From Paragorgia papillata (taxonomy: Eukaryota > Cnidaria > Anthozoa > Scleralcyonacea > Coralliidae): a stretch of 64,000 nt of DNA. A model generated the notes under the pieces. The model ran no database searches. It was given only the letters and a program-made list of their open reading frames with translations, and was not told the origin of the DNA. The DNA lies in NCBI GenBank assembly GCA_035771165.1, contig JAWNZC010000229.1, positions 1,685,501 to 1,749,500 on the forward strand, given 5' to 3'. A program made the position numbers and the translations under genes. Within the stretch, counting starts at the first letter, position 1; each line of letters opens with the position of its first letter. This document shows, one piece after another, positions 43,642 to 54,700 of the stretch.

Positions 43642-44900
43642 CAATATGGCGTCCGTAACCTTGAACTCGTCTATACTAATAAACTATATAGCTCTCGCTG
43701 TTCAAAAACTTGAAACTTAGGCTACCGTAATTTGGAGTAAAGAATGAGCCGTTTTGTGCAAATGGTAAACTGATGAGAAATGCTTTTGAATTACTTTTTA
43801 TAGTTGTCTGATTTAGCTCATGCACTTTTACAGTTTTATCGCCTAGCCTCGAACCTTGGCAGGAAATAGCAAAAATACTTTGCTGATGCCAAGAGATAAC
43901 GTAATCTCTTTCAAACAATTATTACCATTGGATATTATTTAAGGACGTTCTGAGACTTGTAGCAGTAGCAGTTCTCGCATCTGCAATCTAACAAACCCAA
44001 TAATATCTTAAGCCTAAGACTAAATAAAATATACTATTGACGTATTAAACTTTTCCAAATTCCGTCAGAGATGCTTGCTACAATAATGAGTAATTCAATA
44101 TCGTTATCTGGTCAAGTGTCAACTGATAGCATTTTTGGCGCCTGCACTTGAACATTTGAATATTGTGCGTAAAGATAAAGCCGTTGATCGTTTGCGCGTT
44201 AGCTGCTTCTCTTGAGTCTTGGGGATTCAACTGAACCTGTTTGGTGAATGCCTTAAAGAAAGAAGGAGAAGGGCGCACACTGCTGATATTCTCTTAAACG
44301 TTTACAAAGAAGCACAATAAACAATAGGCGCCATTCAGAGCCGTAAAGTTCTGTCTGTATGTAGTCGCGTTTTCGTGTTTAACGCTATAAACGGTTTAAT
44401 GGAGTGTCTTCAAATGCTCTGTCTGATTGTCTCAGTAAAACGTGAACACTGATATTAAATAATAGAATACGTTCTGATGGTTTTGTGACGCGCGTGTCTT
44501 TAATATAATTGAGAATTTGGAAAAAATTAGTATTATAAGGTCAAGACATATTAACGTAACAGTATAAAGTAACTACTGGGCAAGTAAAGAAAACTCTACT
44601 TGCTGACAACGACCGAGACTCGAATCCCACAGCTGGCTTCCTAAATCCGATGCTCTAAACTACAGTTTAAGCGGCTATAGTAAACCGAAGGCAATTGCGG
44701 GCATGCATTTCGAATCCCAGTCGAGGCCAATTAGTTTTTTCTATAGAACTTTGCTTTATTCTTGCCTCTTTCATATCCAACAATTTGTTTATTATTTGTT
44801 CTGTTCTGTTGAGTAGATGCATAAAAGTTGACAGCTACTGAAGCCGACTGCATGACATACAACAGAGGTGCTAAAGGCTATAATATAATCAAACGTGCAT
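43642..44900. other. no gene seen; possible SINE fragments near 44600-44720
   Basis: GAGACTCGAATCCCACAGC and TTTCGAATCCCAGTCGAGGC look like B-box remnants on the minus strand. Otherwise unremarkable. Confidence 0.4.
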
Positions 44901-44904
44901 GTAA

Positions 44905-45105
44905 GTCAAAATACAGCGCAAATGCAGTATTGATTACTGAAGTCAAAATGCAGTGCATATGCAGCGCTTTATTTTTGTGTAGATCTATATCAATGCGCTG
45001 CAGTTGCATTCAATATCGACAAAAAGTGCAGCGCATACTGCAGTGGATTTGCAGTCAAGAAAAAGTCAAAATGCAGTTACCATGCAGCGCTGCCATTTCC
45101 ATACG
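44905..45105. repeat. CAGCGC/ATGCAG word-rich repeat
   Basis: AAAATGCAGTGCATATGCAG, CAGCGCATACTGCAG and related words recur about ten times. It adjoins the broken end of the LINE RT. Confidence 0.6.
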
Positions 45106-45111
45106 GGGGAC

Positions 45112-45633
45112 GCCATAGAGCAGGTCACGACTTGAGGAGCATTCATTTTCTACACACACAAACTGGCTACGGTCCGACAAATATGATTCAAACCAAGCAA
45201 GGGCCTTCCCTTTGATGCCAAAATCATTGCAGAGTCGAGTAAGTAATATGTCATGGTCCACAGTATCAAAAGCGGCAGAAAGGTCCAATAATAACAGAAT
45301 GACATAGCCGCCGTTATCAATGCCGTGTAGAATATCATTGTGAACTCTCACCAGTGCTGTCTCAATGCTGTGTCCTTGTTTGTACGCAGACTGGAACAAC
45401 TCATGTAGGCCAGAGTCATTGAGATGACAATTCAGTCTGGAAGCAACAACTTTCTCAGTAGCTTTAGCTATAAACCTAATATTAGAAATAGGTTGAAAGC
45501 TAGGCAGCTCTTCATTTAGGTTTCAGGACAGCCTCCTTGAACTTACAAGGTACCACAGCTTCATCAAATGATGGGTTTATAATTCGTTTGACAACTTGTA
45601 GTAACACATCAAAGCAGTCTTTCAAGATACAGC
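45112..45633 (-). pseudogene. LINE reverse transcriptase fragment
   Basis: Minus strand: FQSAYKQGHSIETALVRVHN, then LLLLDLSAAFDTVDHDILL (motif A) and YGVP before the frame is lost at ~45115. It is the 3' continuation of the endonuclease/linker piece at 46386-47151. The two were separated by the MITE at 45634-46378. CR1/L2-like by motif style. Confidence 0.85.
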
Positions 45634-46378
45634 CCAATCTCGTTCCCAGAGCCCACGTTCCCCACCCGGGAAACGAGAGACTCTGGGATAATCCGTTTTA
45701 CATCGATATTTCATTGGCTGATGAACACAGTGAACTCATAACTCTTCTTCCGGATAACAAGAATCCTGTGATGGCGTGAACGGATTATCCCAGAGTCTCT
45801 CCAGACTAGTTCCTAGTCCTCTTTTCTCTCGAACTTATTTTGGTGACGTCACAGAATAGGGATCGAGCGAGAGGACTAGCGGAAAATGTTCATCTTTATC
45901 TATCATGAATCCTGCTGGAGCTCGGATTCTTTAATGTTTATGAACGAGGGCACTTAAACAAACCTCTTCTTGAGAGCAGACAGCAAACGAGTAGGTTTCT
46001 TTATTTTACATTACGTTAAAAGGTTGTTTCATACGAGGCTTTATAAAGTAGTGTTCGGCGTAGGAAGTGATTGTGTTGAAACACATTTATACAAATCGAA
46101 ATATGCTATTTTAACGTTTCGGCAGTAGACCAACCTTGCTATATGATGTTATAAAGAATTGTGCAGACCGACGTGAGTGTTATCTGCCTTGGTTTTCCGC
46201 CAAACGGCCGTTTGGTGCCTGTATAATTTGGGGCCAGATTTGGGGCCAAGCAAAACATTTTATTCCAGGCCTCTCACAATTTCGGTCTGCCGCTCGACGT
46301 TAAAAAGAGAGGCCTGGGAACCAGGCTGGAGTCTCTCGTTTCCCGGGTGGAGAACGTGGGCTCTGGGAACGAGATTGG
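45634..46378. mobile_element. 745-bp DNA element, CCAATCTCGTTCCCAGAGCC ends, 7-bp target duplication
   Basis: CCAATCTCGTTCCCAGAGCC is matched by GGCTCTGGGAACGAGATTGG, and the terminal repeat extends ~50 bp. ATACAGC is repeated at 45627-45633 and 46379-46385. It splits a LINE ORF, giving an independent check of the boundaries. Related ends are seen near 58076 (ACAATCTCGTACCCAGAGCC) and 59030. Confidence 0.9.
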
Positions 46379-46385
46379 ATACAGC

Positions 46386-47151
46386 CAGGTATAGGATCCA
46401 GGATGCAGGATTTGCCAATCATGCGAGAGAGCAGGGTAGATAGCTCTTCATCAGTAGTAGGCGTGAAGTGATGTAGCTCATGTCCAGTCCCTGACATCGG
46501 CCTCCGTTGTAAGATCATTTCTTATAATCTGTATTTTCTCTACGAAAAAGTCAACAAATCTGTTAGCGAGGACGCAAGCATCATCATGTGAAGGTAGTTT
46601 ATTCATTTGAGCATCCTATCTACTGCAGTGAACAAAACAGTTTGGTTGGAGCTGTTTTCTTCTATAAGCGCGGAATAAAATCCCATTTTGGATTGATAGA
46701 TAAGTCTATTGACTACATTGCATTGCTCAGTGTAGATTTCCCTGTTAATAGTGAGCCTGTTGGTACGCCATAGACGCTCAAGTCTTCGTCTCTTGACCTT
46801 CTCAACTCTTATTCCAAAGATTAAAGACAGGGTGTTATCATATAGTGCTGTAAGCTCAGAAACATCAATATTGTTATAATTCATCAGAGGTGAATTCTCA
46901 ATATCCGTTTTAAGGCGTTCCTTATCCACTGATTTAACCCTCCGGTAAGTGATTTCCTTACGCTGGAAAGGCTTCGTTAGAGATATCTTACAATGTACTG
47001 CCATGTGGTCAGAAATTACTGGATCAGTAACACTGAAGTTGGAAACAAGATCAACATCTCTCCTAGTAATGACCAAATCTAGGGTGTGGCCATTTTGACG
47101 AGTTGCGACGTTAATGTGTTGTTGTAGGTCGAACGTCTCTAGTAGATCCAT
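46386..47151 (-). pseudogene. LINE endonuclease end and linker, fragment
   Basis: Minus strand 47151-46603: LLETFDLQQHINVATRQNGH, then LDLVITR and VISDHMAVHCKISL, which are the end motifs (TLDLVITR, SDH) of an APE-type endonuclease. A basic RT linker follows (RRRLERLWRTNRLTINREIY). It belongs with the RT piece at 45112-45633. Its N-terminus is missing beyond ~47160. Confidence 0.88.
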
Positions 47152-47759
47152 AAATCGTGATGCAAATCGTGACGCCCCCCGTTTTGAGGGAAGGTGCGAG
47201 GGAAATTTTGGAGATGACGCCTAAAACATGTAACTTAAGACCTTAATATTTTGGTCAAAAGTGTCCTCAGAATGAAGTAAATGCCGTTTTAGAGGCCCCA
47301 GGACATGCCCCCAGGCAGACCCCCATAGATTTGTGTCATCACTTTGTGCTAAAAACGACCCCCCCCCCTTTCAAAAATCCAGGTTGCGCTCTTGAGTTCT
47401 GTATTGAAACTTGAAAAGAGTCAAACTACAATCACGCCGTATACACCAAGTGCGGTGATCGAAGAAGAAAAGTTCGGTAATAACTGACAAATAAGAACAT
47501 ATGCAGCGCCAAGCCGAAATTCATCGAATTTTAAGAAGAAAGAAAGAAATCCAATCCTTGCAGAACTACCGAAAACTCAGGCGATGAGCAGCTAATAGAA
47601 AATGTCGAACAGGAGCCTCCAATATCCGAATAAAATGATGATGAGAAACGACTGCGTGCCGGCGTAGAAATTGCTCCTAAATAATAAATTAAAATAATTA
47701 ACTATGCATAATTAAGAAAGGAAAGAAAGGTTTTAAATAAGAATACGTTACTCTTTTTA
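47152..47759. other. old transposon debris, no gene seen
   Basis: CATGCCCCCAGGCAGACCCC and a C-run near 47360 resemble remnants at 21.8 kb. Confidence 0.4.
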
Positions 47760-48238
47760 TGGCCTGTTTATATATATATATATATATATATGGAGCCGAT
47801 TTGCCGGGATAAACTTTATGTTAATTCTGTTTATATGGAAGCGAGTTATCTGGCAAGTTGTAATATTTGAGATGATTAGCATCAACAAAAGTGACATAAA
47901 CAACGAATATACAGTAGAAAATTCATCCCGCTATGCCGAGTTACCGGGGGAAAGTGTTCATATGGGGAAATGTTTATCTTGTCTGGCGTCGAGATCCCGG
48001 CTGTCAGTGCCGAGTTCTCGCCAGGGCGAGTTACTCGTCTGTCTCATATAAACACTACGGTGGGAAAACAGTGCTTGTTTTGTTGAGTTCTACCGACCGG
48101 GAATTCGCCAGGTAGTATAACTCGGCTGGCCGGGTAACTCGCCAGGTTCGGGGTAACTCACCAGGTTCGGGGTAACTCCGCTGGCCGGGTAACTCGCCAG
48201 GTGCCGGGTAACTCGCCTCCATATACATACAGGCCCTT
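47760..48238. mobile_element. MITE rich in GGGTAACTCGCCAGG words
   Basis: The ends TGGCCTGTTTATATATATA and its relative TCCATATACATACAGGCCC are inverted. The right half has four to five GGTAACTC(G/C)(C/G)CAGG-type words, the left half GAGTTATCTGGCAAG-like ones. Contains a (TA)n run. Confidence 0.65.
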
Positions 48239-48596
48239 AGAAGTAAGCAGTGATGGATTTACAGGGGGGTGCAGGGGGGTGAGCACCCCCTGGCCTTGGC
48301 CAAGGACTAGGTATTAGGTATCATAGCTATCATATGATTCATAGATATATGATTCATATATTAGCTATTATATGATTCATAGATATTAATAGGTATAAAA
48401 AATATTTTCTCGCTCAGCACCTCCCCCCCCCCTCACTGGTAGTAATTATTTTGTTTCTTTCGACAAACTTTGTGCACAACCAGTTGTTTGTAAACTATAA
48501 TTAAACCGAACTTTCACTTTTTTTTTAAAAATCACATCTTAGAGTTTGATATTGTACTTTTAAATCGGCAGGTCTTTCTAAAAAATATTTGAAATC

Positions 48597-48774
48597 ATGT
48601 CAGGACCAAAGATAGTTCAAGCAAAGGAAGGAGACTGCCGTGGATCAAAATGTGTGCTTTTCTTTGGTGTTCGTGTACCAGCTTTTGTTCCTTTCGACCA
48701 GAACTTTGAATCGGATTCCCCCCAATATTTGACGAGAGCAGATGACGTCTGGATCACATCTTACCCCAAGTCAG
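48597..48774 (+). CDS. sulfotransferase exon 1
   Basis: ATG at 48597, then MSGPKIVQAKEGDCRGSKCV and on to DDVWITSYPKS, which leads into the PAPS loop. Donor TCAG|GTATTG is weak-looking but is confirmed by phase and by the restored SYPKSGTTW across the junction. Confidence 0.92.
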
Positions 48775-51700
48775 GTATTGTATTTACAAGTCGGGTACCG
48801 TATTAATAATAATAATAATAATAAAAACGGCTTTTGTTACAGTATTTCCACAACAAAAGCGGCTCTTCATCTGTAACGATAACTAACAAGGGAATATAAA
48901 ATAATAAATATATGGTTGTATAATAACAATATATACCAAGTACTATAAATATAATTCTAAAATTCATTAATAATTCATGAGGAAAACACAAAGAAAAATC
49001 ATGAGCGTATCGGATCTATATATGTGATATAGACTCGCTCTAAGTTTCTCGCTGGTTTTCAACGGCTGAGATAAGCTTAATTTTCAAAATTACTACGCCA
49101 ATGAACGTATGAAGTGATTCTTTTTAGAAGCCATTTAAAAACCTTGCAGTACGGGCTTTATCGGATATAAAACACTCGGCTATCGCCTCGTGTTTTATAT
49201 CCGATAAAGCCCTCCTGCGCGGTTTATAAATATTACTTCTATTTTACATCGCGTAAACATGCACCATTTATAAAAATGTAATCAACTATGATAAAAGATG
49301 TATTGTATGAAATATCTAATTATGAAAATCCCAAAAAAAGATTATGTAGCTAATCTCTCGTTTGCAATGCGAGCAAAGTACTCTTTCACTGTACGTTTAA
49401 AATCACTGAAATTACGGCAGTTTCTAATCTCTATAGGCAAACTATTAAATATACGTTCGCTGCGCTGTCTTGAAAAGTGCGCATGCCATTTTCAAAAGGG
49501 ACAGTTAATTTAATTTCTGTAGACGATCTTAATGTTCTCCCAGGAACATGCTGGTCTAGCTTCAGGTACGAAGGCCATGCACTGATTAAAATATAAGGCC
49601 TTAAATACAGCGTGTGACAAATGAAAGTCCCTCCGCTCTGCAATCGGAAGCCACCCCAGTTTCAAAATGTCCAATTTCGTAGCATACTTTCCAATTACAA
49701 AGCCAGCGGCTACAAGCTGAACGCGCTGGAGGCGTTTTAAAAGATACATAGGCGTGGAATGACTCAATGTCGTTGTAGTCAGTCTTCGACAACACTAGGC
49801 ACCCAGCTATTTGCTTCCTGATATTAAAAGGGGCAAGATGTTGAGTTTCCTAATAACAGATAGAGTTATAGCTGCTTGATATTTTGCAACTTATTACATC
49901 AGTCCATGTTAAATTCTGATGCACCTGCATCAGTGCCTAATAAACGAGTGGTGACAACACGTTCGAGGTTCTTTCATTTACATAAAGACTAATAGGATAT
50001 TCGTGAAGCTGATGTACCCGTGCAAGCTGCGAGGTCGAAAACAGCATCGCTTTTGTTTTCCGAGGATTAAGAACAAGGTTGCAGTCCAGTGAGCAGAAGG
50101 ACAATTTGTCCAGAGCGACTTGTAGCTCCGATTGACATTATTGAAGGTCAGAAGGCTTGCAATGACGGTAACTGAAGAGTTGTATCATCTGCGTACTGAT
50201 GACAGGCGGTTTTTGGAGGTAGCACTTGAGGTAAATCGTTGACGTACAAGTTAAATAAAACGAGACCTATAATAGATCCCTGGGACACCCCAAAACTTAC
50301 TCCAATACTGTCAGAAGCACGATAATTTACTTGGACATACTGCTTTCTGTCTGTCAAATAACTGGTTATCTATCTCAAGGATGCTTTTAAAAAACCTAGG
50401 CGATGTAATTTCGACAACACAGTCTGATATGCGACTGTATCAAACGCCTTTGAAAAGTCAGCTAAAGCCGCGATGGTGACTTCACCTTTTTTCATTAGCC
50501 TTTAGTATATCATCCTTAATGGCTAGCATGGTAGTGCTGGTAGAATGACCTCGGCTTCTCTCTCTCTCTAACGCCCTAAGCTTGGCGTTAGCATGTTTTG
50601 TGGTAGCGTACAGAAGCTCTTACCCGCCCCCTCGCACTACAAGTTCGCGCTAAAGTCAAACATCTAATTGAAAACAATTATAGTATACAGCGGTTGCATG
50701 TGGACTGCCACAAAAGTAGACATAGTCTGCTATTTTTTATTTTTTTTTTCTTCAAGGTACGACTTGGACTGCAGAGATTGTTTGGCAGATTTACAATGAA
50801 GGAAAAACAAGTGACACGAGGTTAAACAAACGTGTCCCTTTCTTTGAGGGAAACAAACTTTTATCCTCCAACACTGCTGACAGTCGACCTTCCTTGGAGA
50901 GTCGTTCCAGTCCCCGACTGACTCATTCACATTTGCCATTTCATGTAATTCCCAAAGGTCATTGCAAAGAAACACAATGCAAGTACATATATATTGCTAG
51001 GAATCCAAAAGATGTCGCAGTTTCATATTTTCATTTTGTAAAGAGCTTTGGTGAGGATGTTTGCGGTTTTCGAGGTTCATTTGAATTCTTAGTGAAGACA
51101 TTTACACAAGGAGAAGGTGAGTGAACTGATAAAGCAATATATAAATGATAGCAGTTAAGGTGGATTTCTACTTGCTACTTTTATCTCGAGATCTATTTTT
51201 TCGATCGCTTGGCTGTTCTGAGCATGCGCATTGGATCTCAATGAGAAATGAGCGGATCAAATCATGAATCGCGAAATCGGTAATAAGAAGTTGAAAATGT
51301 TCCTGCTTTTGTCGATTGCTCGATGGTCACAACGTGTCTTTGAACATCGAAGAACTGCATGCTGCGTGTGTACCAGCTCGAACAAAGTCAGAATGTCATA
51401 CAAGAAAGAAACGACAAAGACGTAGAAGACGTGCAGGGTGCTAAACATTATCGAGTACTAGACATTGCTCCAGAAACTCGATCTTTCCAACAAACTATAC
51501 CAGTTTAATTCGATTTGGAATTTTCATCCAAAAAGGATCGAGACACTCTTTGCCTTTGGAATCGACCGTCATTTCGTGTTTTCAAGGAGCAGAATATTAC
51601 GAAATGAGCTTACTACCACCATACTATAAAATCGCGAGATATATATTGATCGAGAAAAGTAGATCGAGAGATAAAAGTAGCGAATGGAAATCTGCCTTAA

Positions 51701-54700
51701 ACGTACTTTGTATGTATTTCTTCTCTTTTGATTGGACAAACTATGGCGGCCTAAAACTCGTGATCTTTTTCACCTAATTCATATAGCATCCGGTTTTGTA
51801 AGTAATATTTCAAATCCAAGTTAGTGTTTTAGACGTGGTTTCTAAGGTGCTGATTTGATTATATGAGCCGGGCTAGCCCGGTTAGCTGGGTTAGCCGGGC
51901 TGACTCGTGTCACGAAATTCTTTCCTCGACCACAAAAGGAGATTTTAATGAACGTTAGGGTTCGTTTACATCTAAACTAAACCAATTCTTTGTAAATTTA
52001 GTTTATGTGAGTGAGTTTCAAAACCACAGTGAGATCTTAATCAATCGCGTGAGCCCGGCTCATATAATCAACCTCCTAACCAAGTCTAAAACACTAACGA
52101 GGATTTGAAATAGCTTCTCACACATCATTAGATATTCATTGCAATGAGGGGGCAATTACAACAGACTGGTCGTCAAGCGCTTGCAGAGACAGGGAAAAAT
52201 TTTTTTTAAAACGGCCATGAGTTTTGGTTCGCATTATGTTGAACAGCAGGATCAATTTAGCCAGGACTGATATTGAGCAGAGAAAATATAGATGACAATT
52301 GGAATAATGTAGAACTTTACAAACTATAAAGAAGACAGAAGATGTTAATGGTCGATACCGGAGAAAACAAAGCGTGAGGTGACTGTCTTGTATACTTTTA
52401 TGTAATATTTAAAACGCGTGATGCGAGTGTTTATTGGATGTTATGTTCATCAGTTAGTATTCTTTATATAAAATTGTATGTTCATTAGTTACGCGCTCGG
52501 TCATTATTTTTAAGAAGACCTCGCGGAGCTCGGACATTATCCTATACATAAATATTATGAAAGGTAGATGGACGTTTAAACTTTCATTACTTCAATCAGT
52601 CTGCAAGCAACATCACTGTTTTGGCGCTTTTCGTAGGTTTCCGTTTGTCGTCGAATAACTTAAATTGCACCAACGTAAGTTTGGTTTCTTGTTAGTCTAT
52701 TTTACTTGTAATATATGTATCGCATGTAGTCGCTTATATTGTGAAGCGCTGTTAGGTGAAAGAATCTGTTGGATTTGGAACTGGTTTCTATAGCGACAGA
52801 AAAGTGTATTGGGAAACAATACTAGCTAGTACACAGCGTACTGTATTTAGAAATTTTAAATTAACATATGTATTATTTTTTTTAACGACTTTATTGGATA
52901 TTTACATAAAATTACTTAAAAAAATACCCAAACGGAAAAAGCGCGAACGGGACTCGAGGACCCATGCGAGGTGCCTTCCCGTTGTAATTAAAAATAGATA
53001 TAAAAAGTATTGTTTCCCCCTCAATTTCCCTCATCTTCTAAGCCTTGCACACTTGAATTAATTGGGTCTCTGGGTTTCTAGGTATAAGTACATGTGACGT
53101 AAATCAAGCAACCGGATTGGCCGAAATGCTATGAATATCCGATGTGTGAGAAGAGTCAAGAGTTCTTCAAATACCTAAATAATTTATGAGGAATACACAA
53201 AGAACCATGTCCGTGGTGTTGTATCTGATAAAACAATCTTCCTGATTGGCTGATTTGTACATAAACGTGTATATAGTAACTTTGATTTTCTCGGCTTCGA
53301 CAACGTTGTTCTTCAAAATTAGTACTGACACCAATGAACTTATGTACAGTACCAAATAGATCGTTTTTGAAGTTTCTGGTAAAGGTACTGCTGCTATAAT
53401 GTTTTAAATATTACATAAAATTAATGCTTTTATTTCCGAGATGTGAATCACTGCTGAAAATCCCGTACACGTTTGAAAATCCGAAAATTCCAAAAAGCCC
53501 AGAAAATCCACAAAAATCTCAAAACATCACAAGAAATCTCAAAAGAAAATTCATAAAAATCCCCCAAAATCTCAAAAATTTCCCAAAACTAAAAAATTCT
53601 CCAAAAAATTTCACGGTATTTTGAAAATCAAAAAAATCTCTTACGCTTTTTGGGAGTAATACGCCCATCGCTTTAATATATTTATAATTATATAACTTAT
53701 ACAAAACATGATCAACTGTTTACTATCGTGTTCAACCATGCATGCGTCTGTGTTTGCAGCTTACAATCTATTTTAAGACTTTGTTTCAAACTCTCAGTAT
53801 TTCGTTTTTAAAATCTTGATAGATTTAACTGTCACGAATCCATGCATCTTTATACAGCCATGTATTGTTGCTTTTATACCAATAACACAACAACATATTT
53901 ATCAATTGTTGCCATAAGAATATTTAGAAAAAGAACTTTACTTCATTGTGGCTTTTCACTATAAAATTACTTTAATTTTTTTAATTGAGCATGTTACCCT
54001 GAATCAAAAGACTTCCGATTTTAACATTGCATAGAATAGGTTATTTAACATAAAATTCAAAAGTAACGTTCTCCGAAAGTGACCCCCCCCCCCCTTCTCC
54101 CCCTTCTCCCCCCACCCAAAAAAAAAAGAAAAAAAAAAGGTCGAGTCTGATAGCACAGTGATTCGCGCACGTGCCTTTCTCTTCTGTCATGCAGTGACTC
54201 AGGTTCGATTGCTTTTCAGTGCAGTTATCCGGTTAAAATTTTGCCGTGGCCACAATTCAAGTTGTCCTTTATTTGTAATTTTTTTTAAGATTAATAGCAA
54301 TTTCATTAAGCATTTTAAAACAAAATTATAAGTAACTGGACACCCGAAGTAACTATAAAGAGCTAATTTAGTCGGGTGCCCATTATATTACATACATTAT
54401 TGAATAAAGAAAAAGAGTCGCGGTATAGCAAGAAACGAGTCAACATTAATCACTAACAGAGTAGAAAGTACACAAATACAAAAAATGAATAAAGCAAAAG
54501 TCAAGACAAACATTAAAAACTAGCAGAGTAGAAAGTACAATAATATTGTATATAGATAAATAATTTGAGTAACCATGAGGCAAATTGAGCGAACTCGTCT
54601 GGATACTAGAATTTACTTTTATAATGTTCATCGTCATCTATTTAATCTATTTTCGCCGTTTTTCGGCAATAAAAGTTTCTTATTAGGATTTTTTGTTTGT

